Shown here: in pieces, positions 36,131-47,100 of the stretch
Position numbering within the stretch: the stretch's first letter is position 1
Layout: each line of letters opens with the position of its first letter
Origin: Ancalomicrobiaceae bacterium S20
GTDB lineage: Bacteria > Pseudomonadota > Alphaproteobacteria > Rhizobiales > Ancalomicrobiaceae
DNA: 64,000 nucleotides
Direction: 5' to 3'
NCBI GenBank assembly: GCA_040269895.1
Contig: CP158568.1
Span: forward strand, 4,306,001-4,370,000
The notes under the pieces: generated by a model
What the model saw: only the letters and a program-made list of their open reading frames with translations
The model's database searches: none
Told to the model about the DNA's origin: nothing
Program-made: the position numbers and the translations under genes

Positions 36131-36620
36131 GTCGATCGATCACCTCATGCGTGACGCTGCGCAGGGGGTTACGCACGCGTCCGGGACGAAAAGGTCCCCG
36201 TCAGAAAACCACGCGGATGGTTACCAAGCCGTTGCCGCCCCGCGTTGACACGGAAAACGGCGGCTTCGCGCGGGCGAAGAGCGCGAAACGGCGAGGCGCA
36301 TCGGCGGCTTCGATGGGCAGTCGGCAACCGCCGCCCACCACACGGCGATCCACACCGGGGAGCTTATGGGACGGGATGCGCTCCGGTCGGACCGGAACGC
36401 CGAATCGCCGTTCTTCCGCGGGGCGGAACGGCACTTCGGCTTCCGGGCCGCGTTCGATCTCGGACCGGAACCATCGGGGCTAGACGCTTCGGTTCAAAAG
36501 AGGCGAAAGTCAGGCGTGCCGTTTCCGTCTCGCTGAGGGTCGCGCCTGCGGCGAGGAAATGTTACGTCGGTGGAGGCGCGTGGGCGATGTCCGCGGCACG
36601 CGCCCAACAATCGAGTGGTC
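36131..36620. other. 490-bp gap between ialB and the ECF sigma gene
   Basis: Holds the divergent promoters of ialB and the sigma factor but no convincing gene. A small hairpin GGGAC-GAAAAG-GTCCC lies around 36182-36197. I looked for an ECF-type promoter (GGAAC-like -35 and CGTT-like -10) and found only weak candidates, such as GGAAATG near 36555. Frames here lack codon bias. Confidence 0.45.
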
Positions 36621-37210
36621 ATGCCGTCATCGGACCCGACCGGGGCCCCGAGCGATCCGGAAGCCTTCAACGCCCTCGTCGAGCGCGTCGCCGCATCGCA
36701 TGATCGCGTGGCCTTCGCCGCGCTGTTCGACCATTTCGCACCGCGCATCAACGCCTATCTCATGCGTCTCGGCATGGACAACGGCTCCGCCGAGGAGCTG
36801 ACGCAAGAGGTCATGGTCACGCTGTGGCGCAAGGCGCATCTGTTCGACCGCACCAAATCATCGGTGGCGACTTGGCTGTTCCGAATCGCGCGCAACCGCC
36901 GCATCGATGCGCTCCGGCGCGACAAGGCTTCCGCGCTCGATCCGGAAGACCCGATGCTGCAGCCGGCCGGCGCCGACGACGCCGAGGAGGGCATCGACGC
37001 GGCCCGGCGCGAGGGCGCGTGCGCGCGGCGATGGCGACGCTGCCGGCCGAGCAGGTCGAGCTGGTGCGGCAGGCGTTCTTCGGCGGGCTGTCGCACAGCG
37101 AGATCGCCGAGCGGACCGGCCTGCCGCTCGGCACGGTCAAGTCCCGCATCCGTCTCGCTTTCACAAGGCTGAGGCGCGCGCTCGAAGGCGACGGCGCGAT
37201 CGATCTCTGA
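36621..37210 (+). pseudogene. ECF-family RNA polymerase sigma factor, frameshifted
   Basis: The first frame encodes sigma region 2 (FDHFAPRINAYLMRLGMDNG, EELTQEVMVTLWRKA, SVATWLFRIARNRRIDALRR). The second encodes region 4 (LPAEQVELVRQAFFGGLSHS, LPLGTVKSRIRLAFTRLRRA). One base is missing around 37013-37020 in GAGGGCGCGTGCG; the repaired protein is 196 residues, resembling RpoE-type ECF factors of alphaproteobacteria (ECF11-like). Such genes are usually followed by an anti-sigma gene (for example ChrR), but here a dipeptidase follows after 51 bases. Start at 36621 is a choice; no clear ribosome site. Confidence 0.82.
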
Positions 37211-37261
37211 TACCGCTCGGCGATCCGTCCAATCCCAGACCCTCCGGAGACGTCGACACCC

Positions 37262-38434
37262 ATGGCCATGGACCCCGAAGCCGCGCTCGCCCACGCCCGC
37301 GATCTGCTCAGCCGGATCCCGCTGGTCGACGGGCACAACGATCTGCCCTGGGTGATCCGCGAGCAGGCCGATCGGCCGGGCGACGTCGCCGCGGCCAGGC
37401 TCGGCGAGGATCTGCCGAAGCGCGACAGCGACATTCCGAAGATGCGCGCCGGCGGCCTGACCGCGCAGTTCTGGGCGGCGTTCCTGCCGACCGAGACGCC
37501 GCATCCGATGCGCGCCTACATGGAGCAGATCGCGCTGATCCGGCGCATGGAGGCGCTGCACGCGGACGTGTTCCTGCCCGGCCGGCGCGCCTCCGACATC
37601 GCGCGCGCCAAGGCCGAGGGCAAGATCGCCTCGTTCATTGCGGTCGAAGGGGGTGTGGCGCTCGAAGGCAGCCTGGAGGTCCTGTCGGTCCTCTACGATC
37701 TCGGCGCGCGCTACATGACGCTCTGCCACAACGAGACGCTCGATTGGGTCGATTCGACCACCGACGTGAAGCGGCACGGCGGCCTGACGTCGTTCGGCCG
37801 GCGTGTGATCGCCGAGATGAACCGGCTCGGCCTGATGATCGACTGCTCGCATACGTCGCACGACGCCATGCGGCAGGTGCTGGCGCTGTCGAAGGCGCCG
37901 GTCGCCTTCACCCATTGCAATGCCTTCTCGCTCTGTGCCCATCCGCGCAACGTGCCGGACGACGTGCTCGCCGCGATCCCGGCGAACGGCGGCATCGTGA
38001 TGGCGACCTTCGTGCCGGACTTCGTCTCGGAGGCGTCGCGCACCTGGATGGCGCCGATGAAGGACGCGTTCGGCAAGACGATTCCCGATCCCGACTGGAC
38101 GACCTTCATGCCGGCGCGCCGGGCCGAGCTCGGGCCCTGGCCGCGCGGGAGCGTCGCGGAACTCGCGACCCACATCGAATACATGGCCGACAAGGCCGGC
38201 ATCGCCCATGTCGGCATCGGCTCGGACTTCTTCGGCGGCCCGACGCCGCAGGGGCTGGAGGACCAGAGCCGGTTCCCCTATCTCCTCGCGGAGCTCGTCG
38301 GCCGCGGCTGGTCGGACGACGCGCTCGCGGGGCTGATGAGCGGCAACTTCATCCGCGTGTTCGAGGCGGTCGAGCGGGTCGCCGAGGGCCTCGGGGAGCA
38401 AGCACCGGCGCTCGGTCGCGTCGGCGAGGAGTGA
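37262..38434 (+). CDS. Membrane dipeptidase family (M19) peptidase
   Basis: A 390-residue zinc dipeptidase of the renal dipeptidase family. The metal ligands are seen as His25 and Asp27 in VDGHNDLPW, a bridging Glu in AVEGGVALEG, and His residues in CSHTSHDA and THCNAFSL; GIGSDFFGG near the C-terminus is also conserved. No signal peptide, so probably cytosolic despite the family name. It would cleave dipeptides, including those with D-residues. GGAGA precedes the ATG. It may be cotranscribed with the sigma factor. Confidence 0.9.
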   Translation: MAMDPEAALAHARDLLSRIPLVDGHNDLPWVIREQADRPGDVAAARLGEDLPKRDSDIPKMRAGGLTAQFWAAFLPTETPHPMRAYMEQIALIRRMEALHADVFLPGRRASDIARAKAEGKIASFIAVEGGVALEGSLEVLSVLYDLGARYMTLCHNETLDWVDSTTDVKRHGGLTSFGRRVIAEMNRLGLMIDCSHTSHDAMRQVLALSKAPVAFTHCNAFSLCAHPRNVPDDVLAAIPANGGIVMATFVPDFVSEASRTWMAPMKDAFGKTIPDPDWTTFMPARRAELGPWPRGSVAELATHIEYMADKAGIAHVGIGSDFFGGPTPQGLEDQSRFPYLLAELVGRGWSDDALAGLMSGNFIRVFEAVERVAEGLGEQAPALGRVGEE

Positions 38435-38498
38435 GGACCAGCCGGACGCCTCGAGCCTGTCGTCATGGCTCGAGCCTGCCGTCAAAGGGGGATCGCCG

Positions 38499-39473
38499 TT
38501 GAAAGCCGTGCTCTGTCGCGAACTCGCCGGACCCGCCGCGCTGGTGCTGGAAGACCTGCCCGATCCGCTGCCGGGGCCGGGCGAGGTCGTGATCCGCATG
38601 CGCGCGGCAGCGCTCAACTTCTTCGACACGCTGATCACCGAGGGGCGCTACCAGTTCAAGCCCGAGCTGCCGTTCTCGCCGGCGGGCGAGATCTCGGGCG
38701 AGATCGAGGCGCTCGGCGCGGGCGTGACCGGTCTCGCCCGCGGCGATCGGGTGATCGCCTATGTGAAATGGGGCGGCGCGCGCGAGAAGGTGGTCATCGC
38801 CGCCGATCGGGTGATCCCGATGCCCGTCGGGCTCGGCTTTGTCGAAGCGTCGACCTTGATGGTCACCTACGGCACGACGATGCACGCCTATGTCGACCGC
38901 GCCGACCTGAAGCCCGGCGAAACGGTCGCGGTGCTCGGCGCCTCGGGCGGGGTCGGGCAGGCGGCGGTCGAGATCGCCAAGGCCTTCGGCGCGCGTGTGA
39001 TTGCCTGCGCGGCGGGCGACGACAAGCTCGCCTTCTGCCGTTCGATCGGCGCCGACGAGGTCGTCGACTACGATGCCGAGGATCTGAAGCTCCGGCTCAA
39101 GGAACTGACCGGCGGGCGCGGCGTCGACGTGGTCTATGACGCGGTCGGCGACCGCTATTCGGAGCCCGCCGTCCGCGCGCTCGCCTGGCGCGGCCGGCTG
39201 CTGGTCGTCGGCTTTGCGGCCGGCGAAATCCCGAAGATCCCGCTCAACCTGCTGCTGCTCAAGGGCTGCGACCTGCGCGGCGTTTTTTTCGGCGAGGCGG
39301 TCGAGCGCGAGCCGGCGGCATTCCGCGCCAACATGATCCGGCTGATGGAGTGGGTGGTCGCCGGCCGGATCAGGCCGCACATCCATGCCATGGTGCCACT
39401 CGCCGAGACGGCGCAGGCGATCGGCGAGATCGCCGCCCGGCGGGTCAAGGGCAAGATGGTCGTCGTGACCTGA
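38499..39473 (+). CDS. Zinc-independent NADPH:quinone oxidoreductase
   Basis: A 324-residue MDR-superfamily reductase without structural or catalytic zinc ligands. The GroES-like domain begins KAVLCRELAGPAALV; the Rossmann fold has VLGASGGVGQAAVEIAKAFG (AxxGGVG loop) and later GRGVDVVYDAVGD. It reduces quinones or enones with NADPH. The start is a TTG at 38499 preceded by GGGGG; no ATG gives the complete N-terminus. It follows the dipeptidase by 64 bases. Confidence 0.9.
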   Translation: MKAVLCRELAGPAALVLEDLPDPLPGPGEVVIRMRAAALNFFDTLITEGRYQFKPELPFSPAGEISGEIEALGAGVTGLARGDRVIAYVKWGGAREKVVIAADRVIPMPVGLGFVEASTLMVTYGTTMHAYVDRADLKPGETVAVLGASGGVGQAAVEIAKAFGARVIACAAGDDKLAFCRSIGADEVVDYDAEDLKLRLKELTGGRGVDVVYDAVGDRYSEPAVRALAWRGRLLVVGFAAGEIPKIPLNLLLLKGCDLRGVFFGEAVEREPAAFRANMIRLMEWVVAGRIRPHIHAMVPLAETAQAIGEIAARRVKGKMVVVT

Positions 39474-39760
39474 GGCCCCGGCGAGACCTCTGCAAGGACA
39501 GCAGAGCGCGGCGCTCTGGTCCGTCCGGTCGTGGCCAAGGTTCTCGTCAGTCTTCCGTCAGCTTTTGAGCCGTTGCGGCGCGAAACATCATGCATCGGCC
39601 GGAATCCAGATCGTGTCCGCTCCGGATCGACACGGCCGGGCCATGATCTCGCCGCCATGACGCTTGAGCATACAGCAAGCGGGGGCGAGACGGCGTAGGT
39701 GGCACGGTTGCCTGCCCCCGAAAGGCTCGGCCATACGCCGCCAACCCGAGGAGGATCGCG

Positions 39761-41292
39761 ATGCGCGCGACGGGTCTGCTCGCAGTGAAGCGTTTCGGGC
39801 TCGGCGGACGGCCGGGCGAGGTGGCCGAGGCCGCCTCCGACCCGAAGCAATGGCTGCTCGCCAGCATTCGGGAAGGAACCGATACGCGGCTCAAGGAGAT
39901 GCGCTCGACCAAGCCGGGCGATCCGGTCAAGGCGCCGCAGACGACGCTCGATACCTGGCTGAACATCCGTCGGTTCGAGATCGAGGAATATATTTCGCGC
40001 CGGGTCGACGGGGTCGCGCGCAAGGACGCCAAGCCGCCGGTGCAGCCGGTCGCCGCCAACGCGGCCCAGTCGAACGCGATGCAGTCGAACGGGATGCAGG
40101 CCAACGCAGTGCAGCAGCGCGGCGCGGCCGTGACGCCTGCGGTCGCCAACGCGGCGGCGCCGGCCCCGACGACGCCCCAGCCGAAGCTGCAGAATCCGGT
40201 CGGACCGCTCTACAATGCCGAGGTCGAGGCGCGCTTCGTCGAGGCGCGTGTCTCCCGTCGCCCGCTGGTCGAACGGCTGGCGTGGTTCTGGTCGAACCAT
40301 TTTGCGATCGGCGTCCAGAAGGGTCAGATGATCCGCGCGCTCGCCGGCGCTTACGAACGCGAGGCGATCCGGCCGCATGTGCTCGGCCGGTTCCGCGACA
40401 TGGTCGCGGCGGTCGTGCGTCATCCGGCGATGCTCGACTATCTCGACAACGCTCGCTCGATCGGCCCGGAAAGCCTGGTCGGCCGCTGGAAGAAGAAGGG
40501 TCTCAACGAGAACCTTGCCCGCGAGCTCATGGAGCTGCACGTGCTCGGCGTCGATGCCGGCTACAGCCAGGCCGACGTCACCAATCTGGCGCGGATCCTG
40601 ACCGGCTGGACCGTCGGCGATCTCGATACGCTCGAACCCGGCCGCACCGTGTTCATGGTCAACGCGCATGATCCCGGGCCGATCACGGTGCTCGGCAAGA
40701 CCTATCAGCCCGACGGCGCGGCGCAGCTCGATCAGGTGCTCGACGATCTGGTGCGGCATCCGGCGGCGGGGCGGTTCGTGGCGCGCAAGCTGGTCGCGCA
40801 TTTCGTCGGACCGGCCGCGCCGCCGACGCTGGCGCCGCGGCTCGCCGACGTGTTCACCCGCACCGGCGGCGATCTCGGCGCGGTGACGCGCGCGCTCATT
40901 GCCGACGACGAGGCGTGGGTCGAGGGGGACAAGCGCGTGATCCCGCCGTGGGATTTCGCGGTCGCGACGGCACGCGCGCTGGAGACCGATCTGCCGATCG
41001 GCATGGTGTTCCGCCTGACCGACGTGCTCGCCCAGAAGACCTGGGACGTCCCTCGCCGCAGGGCTGGACCGAGACCGAGGACTGGGGCAGCCCGGCCGCG
41101 CTGGTCGAGCGGCTCGACTGGTCGGACGAGATCGCCCGGCGCTTCGTCGCAACGCGCGACGTGCGGCAGCTCGCGGAAGCGGTGGTCGGCCCGACGCTGT
41201 CGACCGATACGGCGACCGCGATCGCCCGGGCGGAAAGTCGACAGCAGGCGCTGGCGCTCCTGCTGATGTCGCCGGAGATGCAGCGGCGCTGA
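39761..41292 (+). pseudogene. DUF1800 family protein, frameshifted near the C-terminus
   Basis: The first frame carries the DUF1800 signature: LAVKRFGLGGRPGE, RRPLVERLAWFWSNHFAIG, NENLARELMELHVLGVDAGY and NLARILTGWT. The C-terminus (SPQGWTETEDWGSPAALVER to PEMQRR) continues in another frame after 41050, where reading CCC as CCCC restores continuity and a 510-residue protein. Function is unknown; relatives are usually encoded with a DUF1501 protein and are often exported. Here no DUF1501 gene is adjacent and no signal peptide is visible. A low-complexity Asn/Gln/Ala insert lies at about residues 90-145. Confidence 0.82.
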
Positions 41293-41328
41293 GCGTGAGC
41301 GGCCCGCTGCCGCTCCACCTTTGCGGCC

Positions 41329-41706
41329 TCAGGCCTTTGGCGGATCGTCGAGCAGCCTTTTGGCAATCTCCCGGTGTTCCGGCTTGATCGAGCCGGCGAC
41401 GAGGCCGAGCGCGGTGACGAGCACGGTTGCGTCGTCGGTGAAGCCGATCAGCGGCAGTACGTCGGGCAGGATGTCGATCGGCGAGACGAAATAGGCGAGC
41501 GCGGCGAGCAGCGTGAAGCGCACCCTGCGCGGCGTCTCGGGGTCGAGCGCGGCGAGATAGCCGGCGACGACATCGTCCATGAACGGGATCGCGCGGGCGG
41601 CGCGGCGCACGGTGCGCCAGAAGCCGTCGCGAACGCGGGTCTCGCGCGTCTCCTCCGGACCGATGATTTCGGGATCGAGATAGATGCCGTCGTCGCGCCG
41701 GGCCAT
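41329..41706 (-). CDS. DUF1232 (YkvA-like) membrane protein
   Basis: A 125-residue protein with the DUF1232 core RVRFTLLAALAYFVSPIDIL followed by PDVLPLIGFTDDATVL, which forms two short membrane helices around a conserved SPIDxxPD motif. Role unknown. It converges with the DUF1800 gene, 36 bases between stops. Confidence 0.88.
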   Translation of the reverse strand: MARRDDGIYLDPEIIGPEETRETRVRDGFWRTVRRAARAIPFMDDVVAGYLAALDPETPRRVRFTLLAALAYFVSPIDILPDVLPLIGFTDDATVLVTALGLVAGSIKPEHREIAKRLLDDPPKA

Positions 41707-41898
41707 GGGCGTCCTCCTCGTGGTCTGAGATCGGAACGCCCGAACCCGGCGTCAAGATCCCGGCACCGCTCGCGCCCGTCCGGACGCGGTCGGCGCGGCG
41801 CAACCCATCCACAACGCGGGCCCCTGCCGTCGGGCCGATCACCACAATTATATCGACGCCCCCTTCCGCACCGCCGAAGTCGGAGTTACGCTTTCGGC

Positions 41899-42411
41899 AT
41901 GAGACTTGGTCAGATCGGTGTGAGACGAGCCTCGGCGTCGGACGCCGCGGCGATCGCCTCGGTCCATGACGAGGCCTGGCGCCTCGCCTATCGCGGCATC
42001 ATTCCGGGTGCGAACCTGGAGCGTATGGTCGCGCGCCGCGGGCCGGCGTGGTGGCTCCGGGCCATCGAACGGCGCGCCGCCGTGCTGGTGATCGAGGTCG
42101 GCGGTGCGGTCTGCGGCTATGCGACGGTCGGTCCGAGCCGCATGCGCATGCTGCCCTTCGCCGGCGAGATCTACGAACTCTACCTGAAGCCGGAGTACCA
42201 GGGCCTCGGCTTCGGCCGCCTGCTGTTCGAGGCGGCGCGCGAGGAGCTGAAGCGCTGCGGCTTCAAGAGCTTCTCGGTGCGCGCGCTTTCCGAGAACGAT
42301 GCCGCGCACGGCTTCTATCGCCGCATGGGCGGCAAGCTCGCTGCGGAAACCGGCGAGCGCGTCGGCGACAAGACGCTGCCGGTGGTCGTGTTCGGCTGGA
42401 ACGGCGGCTGA
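41899..42411 (+). CDS. GNAT-family N-acetyltransferase
   Basis: A 170-residue GNAT acyltransferase of the RimI-like group. It starts with IGVRRASASDAAAIASVHDE and WRLAYRGIIPG; motif A is ELYLKPEYQGLGFGRLLFEA; motif B region is FSVRALSENDAAHGFYRRMG. The acceptor substrate is unknown. A hairpin with a T-rich tail follows at 42481. Confidence 0.88.
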   Translation: MRLGQIGVRRASASDAAAIASVHDEAWRLAYRGIIPGANLERMVARRGPAWWLRAIERRAAVLVIEVGGAVCGYATVGPSRMRMLPFAGEIYELYLKPEYQGLGFGRLLFEAAREELKRCGFKSFSVRALSENDAAHGFYRRMGGKLAAETGERVGDKTLPVVVFGWNGG

Positions 42412-42480
42412 GCCGAGGCGGCCCGGAACCGGTAAGGCCCGCAACCGGGCTCCCGCATGCCGACGGCGAGCGCTTTTTTG

Positions 42481-42510
42481 GCCGGTCCGACGAAGGACGG
42501 CTTTTCCTTT
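42481..42510 (+). terminator. Hairpin terminator before ppa
   Basis: GCCGGTCC, loop GACGAA, GGACGGC, then TTTTCCTTT. The stem has one bulge. It would end transcription from the acetyltransferase gene 70 bases upstream. Confidence 0.6.
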
Positions 42511-42596
42511 GTGTGTGCGATGCGGTATGACGCGGGTCTTCGATCCGGGTCCGCCGGATCCGGATCTTTACCCGAACGCCCTCGAGGGGAGAGCGC

Positions 42597-43142
42597 ATGC
42601 GCATCGACGCCATTCCGCTCGGCAAGAACGCGCCGAACGACATCAACGTCATCATCGAGGTTCCGATCGGCGGCGAGCCGATCAAGTATGAGCTCGACAA
42701 GGCGTCCGGCACCCTGTTCGTCGATCGCTTCCTCTACACCTCGATGCGGTATCCCGGGAACTACGGCTTCGTGCCGCACACGCTCTCGGACGACGGCGAC
42801 CCGATCGACGTGATCGTCTGCAACACGCGCGCGATCGTTCCGGGCGCGGTGATCAACTGCCGCCCGATCGGCGTGCTGCACATGCAGGACGAGGCCGGCC
42901 ACGACGAGAAGATCCTCGCCGTGCCGTCGTCGAAGCTGACCAAGCGCTACGACAGCGTCACCAGCTACTCGCAGCTGCCGCAGATCACGCTGGAGCAGAT
43001 CCAGCACTTCTTCGAGCACTACAAGGACCTGGAGCCCAACAAGTGGGTCAAGGTCGTCGGCTGGGGCGACGACGCCGAGGCGCGCAAGCTGATCGTCGAG
43101 GCGATCGAGCGCTACCAGAAGGACAAGGCCGCCGCGGAGTGA
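42597..43142 (+). CDS. ppa: Inorganic pyrophosphatase
   Basis: A 181-residue family I soluble pyrophosphatase that pulls biosynthetic reactions forward by hydrolysing pyrophosphate. Signature residues: [20 protein letters not shown] and the metal site [10 protein letters not shown], plus [14 protein letters not shown] near the end. GAGGGGAGAG precedes the ATG. Length is exact for the family. Confidence 0.97.
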   Translation: MRIDAIPLGKNAPNDINVIIEVPIGGEPIKYELDKASGTLFVDRFLYTSMRYPGNYGFVPHTLSDDGDPIDVIVCNTRAIVPGAVINCRPIGVLHMQDEAGHDEKILAVPSSKLTKRYDSVTSYSQLPQITLEQIQHFFEHYKDLEPNKWVKVVGWGDDAEARKLIVEAIERYQKDKAAAE

Positions 43143-43178
43143 TCCGCCGGCCGGCGTGTCCGGAACTGTGACTTCTGG

Positions 43179-43209
43179 AAAAGGGCGGGGCGTTGGTCTC
43201 GCCCTTTTT
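43179..43209. terminator. Bidirectional terminator between ppa and the AhpD-like gene
   Basis: AAAAGGGCG (43179-43187) pairs with CGCCCTTTT (43200-43208), with an extra T after. A-run and T-run on opposite sides make it work for both converging genes. Confidence 0.85.
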
Positions 43210-43249
43210 GCGTTTCGGTTGATGCCTCGGCTCGCAAGTGCTTGCGGTG

Positions 43250-43951
43250 TCACCGCGCCTGCGCGTGATATTCGCGGTTCGGGCGCATGTCGGTGGCGGT
43301 GGCGACGCGGTTCGACATGTTGAAGAAGCCGGTCACGGCGGCGATGTCCCAGATGTCGCGATCGGTGAACCCGACCGAGCGCAGGCCGGCGCGGTCGGCG
43401 TCCTCGATCGCGTGCGGCGTCTCGGTCAGCTTGACGGCGAAGTCGAGCATCGCGCGCTGGCGGGCGTCGAGCCGGGCGGCGCGGTAGTTCATCACCATGA
43501 GCTCGCCGAGCACCGGATCGCCCGAGAGCTGGCGCACGGCGGCGCCATGGGCGGTCAGGCAGTAGAAGCAGCGGTTCACCGCCGAGACCGCCACGGCGAT
43601 CATCTCGCGCTCGAGCTTCGACAGGCCGGATGGCGCCAGCATCAGGTCGTTGTACATGGCCGAGAACGCCTTGAGCTTCGGCAGATCGAAGGCATAGGCG
43701 GCGAGCACGTTCGGCACGAAGCCGATCTTCTCCTGACACTTGGCGAAATAGGCGCGGGTCTCCTCGTCGAGCTCGGCCATCGGCAGATCGAGGATGATCG
43801 GCGGCTCGGTCGTGGCTGCGGTCTCGGCCGGCGCGGCGTTGTCGCCCTTCCGGCCGGGCTTCTCGTGCTTGGCTTCCGCGCGCCGGACCTCGGCGTGCTT
43901 CGCCTCGTCGGAGGCCTTCTTGCCCTTCTTCGGGCTCTTTTCCTTCGCCAT
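43250..43951 (-). CDS. AhpD-like peroxidase-related protein
   Basis: A 233-residue protein of the carboxymuconolactone decarboxylase/AhpD superfamily. The redox motif CFYCLTAHG has the CxxC plus His arrangement of AhpD; KIGFVPNVLAAYAFDLPKL and DIWDIAAVTGFFNMSNRVA are typical of the peroxidase-related subgroup. It likely reduces peroxides or acts as a thiol relay. The first 45 residues are Lys/Glu/Ala-rich and not part of the fold. It is divergent from the giant gdh gene. Confidence 0.85.
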   Translation of the reverse strand: MAKEKSPKKGKKASDEAKHAEVRRAEAKHEKPGRKGDNAAPAETAATTEPPIILDLPMAELDEETRAYFAKCQEKIGFVPNVLAAYAFDLPKLKAFSAMYNDLMLAPSGLSKLEREMIAVAVSAVNRCFYCLTAHGAAVRQLSGDPVLGELMVMNYRAARLDARQRAMLDFAVKLTETPHAIEDADRAGLRSVGFTDRDIWDIAAVTGFFNMSNRVATATDMRPNREYHAQAR

Positions 43952-44146
43952 CGCGTCGTTTCTCCCTCGGATTGCCGTCCGAACCGCGTCCGGACACGTC
44001 CTCGCCCATATTTCCCGCTCGGTTGGCGGACGCAACCGTCTCGCTCGCGTCATTGGAACGCGAGTATCCGTTGATCGGCCCCGGCCGCTCGGCCATGGTG
44101 GGACAGGATGTCGCGGGTCGGGAGCCGCGACGTGGAGAAGAACTCG

Positions 44147-47100
44147 ATGACGATCATGATCGAAGCCGCAAAGGCCGAACGTCTCGCAGCCGTCCGCCGC
44201 CTCCTGGCCGCGCGACCCGACGAAGCGGCGTTGACCGCCTTCGCCGACCTCTTCTTCGAGCGCGGCTCCTCCGAGGATCTGGTCGCCTACGAGGCGGCCG
44301 AGCTCGCCGCCATCGCCGAGAACGCCTGGAGCCACCTCGCCGAGCGCGATCCGGCCCGACCGTCGATCCGCGTCTATGATCCGGCCGCGCCGGAGGGCGC
44401 CGTCCGGCTGCCGACCGAGACCGTGGTCGAGATCGTCAACGACGACATGCCGTTCCTGCTCGATTCGGTGATGGGCGAGCTGACCGAGGCCGGCCACGGC
44501 ATCCGGCTGGTGCTGCATCCGATCTTCGCCGTCGCACGCGATGCCGGCGGGCGGCTCGACCGGTTCTCCGATCCGCGCAACGCCGACAAGGGCGCGGGGC
44601 GGGAAAGCCTGATCCGCATCCACATCGAGCGCCTCGCCGGCGCCGAGGTTCGGCAGGCGCTCGCCGAGGCGATCGGGCGCACGCTGACCGACGTGCGTCA
44701 CAGCGTCGACGACTGGAAGCCGATGCTCCGGCGGCTCAAGCGGGCGCGCAAGCAGATGCGCGACGGCAAGCCGGTCGGCTCGAAGGAGGACCTGCTCGAG
44801 ACGGTCGATTTCCTCGACTGGCTCGGCGACGACAACTTCCTGTTCCTCGGCATGCGCGACTATCTCTACACCGAGGACGGCGGCCAGGGCCGGCTGGAGC
44901 GGATCGAGGATTCCGGCCTCGGCGTGCTCACCGATCCGGAGGTGCGCGTGCTCCGGCGCGGCGACGACAACGTCAACGCCTCGCCGTTCATGGACCTGTT
45001 CCTGAAGTCGTCGCGCGCGATCGTCGTCACCAAGGCGAACCTGCGTTCGCGCGTGCATCGGCGCACCCACCTCGACTACGTCGGCGTCAAGCAATACGAC
45101 GACGACGGCAAGCTCGTCGGCGAGCTGCGCATCCTCGGCCTGTTCACCTCGACGGCCTATACGGCCTCGGCGCGGCAGATCCCGCTCGTCCGGCACAAGA
45201 TCGACCGCATCCTCGCCCGCGCCGGCTTCGATCCCGGCAGCCATTCCGGCAAGGCGCTGGTGATGGTGCTCGAGACCTATCCGCGCGACGAGCTTTTCCA
45301 GATCGAGGAGGACCAGCTCTACGATTTCGCGTTGCGCATCCTGGCGCTCGACGAGCATCCGCGCATCCGCGCGCTGGTGCGCCACGACCTGTTCGACCGC
45401 TTCGTCTCGGCGCTGATCTACCTGCCGCGCGACCGCTACACGACCGACGTGCGCGTGCGCATCGGCACGGCTCTCGAAGAGGCGTTCCGTGGCCGGGTGG
45501 TGTCGTGGCGGCCGACCTTCCTCGAAAGCTCGCTGATGCGGGTCCACTTCATCATCGGGCGCTACGGTGGCGTCACGCCGACGATCGATCCCGATGCGCT
45601 GGAGACGACCGTCGCGGCGATCGCGCGCACCTGGCGCGACGATTTCGACGACGCGGTCGAACGGGCGCTCGGCGTGCCGAAGGCCACCCGCATGCTGGCG
45701 CGCTACGGCGAGGCGTTCAGCGCCGCCTATCGCGAGGCCCGTTCGGCGGAAAGGGCGGTCGCTGACATCGGCATCATGGAGGCGATGGGCGATGGGCGCT
45801 CGATCGCGATCGATTTCTATCGCCGGGACGGGGAAGCCGCGGCGCGCGTGCAACTCGCCCTGTTCCATGCCGAGACGCCGGTGCCGCTGTCGGATCGCGT
45901 GCCGGTCCTGGAGAACATGGGCCTCCGCGTCATCAACGAACGCACCTACGAGATCGCGCCCGCCGGTCTGCCGCGGCTCTACCTGCACGACATGACGCTG
46001 GAGCGCGCCGACGGCGCGGCGCTCGATCTGACGGCGGAGACCGATGCGCGGCTGGAGACGCTGTTCCTCGCCGTCTGGCACGGCCGGGCCGAGAACGACG
46101 GCTTCAACGCGCTCGGCCTCGCCGCCGGCCTCGACTGGCGGCAGATCTCGATCCTGCGCGCGATCGGCCGCTATCTGCGCCAGATCCGGATTCCCTATTC
46201 GATCGACTATGTCTGGGCGGCGCTGCGGCGCTACCCCCAGACCGCCGCTGCGCTCGTGGCGCTGTTCGAAGCCCGCTTCGATCCGGATCGACCCGACGAC
46301 GATCGCGATCTCGCCGAAGCGCGGCTCGTGGCCGAGATCGAGGCCGAGCTCGACAAGGTGCCGAGCCTCGACGACGACACGATCCTGCGCCGCTATCTCA
46401 ATCTCGTCCGCTCGATCGTGCGCACCAACGCCTACCAGCACGACGCGGCCGGGGCCTTGCGCGAGACGCTCGCCTTCAAGATCGACAGCCGCGCGGTCAC
46501 GGCCATGCCGGAGCCGAAGCCGTTCCGCGAGATCTGGGTGTTCGGGCCGCGTGTCGAGGGCGTGCATCTGCGCTTCGGCAAGGTGGCGCGCGGGGGCTTG
46601 CGCTGGTCGGACCGGCCGCAGGATTTCCGCACCGAGGTGCTCGGTCTCGTGAAGGCGCAGCAGGTCAAGAATGCGGTCATCGTGCCGGTCGGCGCGAAGG
46701 GCGGCTTCGTGCCCTTGCAACTCGTCGCCGGCATGAGCCGCGACGCCTGGCTCGCCGAAGGCACCGAGGCCTACAAGACCTTCGTCTCGACGCTTCTGAC
46801 CGTGACCGACAATCTGGTCGGCCACGCGGTCGTGCCGCCCCCGCGCGTGGTGCGCCACGAGGGCGACGATCCCTATCTGGTCGTCGCGGCGGACAAGGGC
46901 ACGGCGACCTTCTCCGACACCGCCAACGGCATTGCCGAGGAGGCCGGCTTCTGGCTCGGCGACGCTTTCGCGTCCGGCGGTTCGGTCGGCTACGACCACA
47001 AGAAGATGGGCATCACCGCGCGCGGCGCCTTCGAGGCGGTGAAGCGGCACTTCCGCGAGATGGACGTCGACATCCTGTCGACGCCGTTCTCGGTCGCCGG

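Noticed and set aside
36824-37210. Separate short gene for sigma region 4
   Set aside because: It is the C-terminal half of the frameshifted ECF sigma factor, not an independent gene; regions 2 and 4 join after restoring one base.
39503-39517. AGAGCGC-G-GCGCTCT as a terminator after the quinone oxidoreductase
   Set aside because: A one-base centre makes a poor hairpin loop and there is no T-run.
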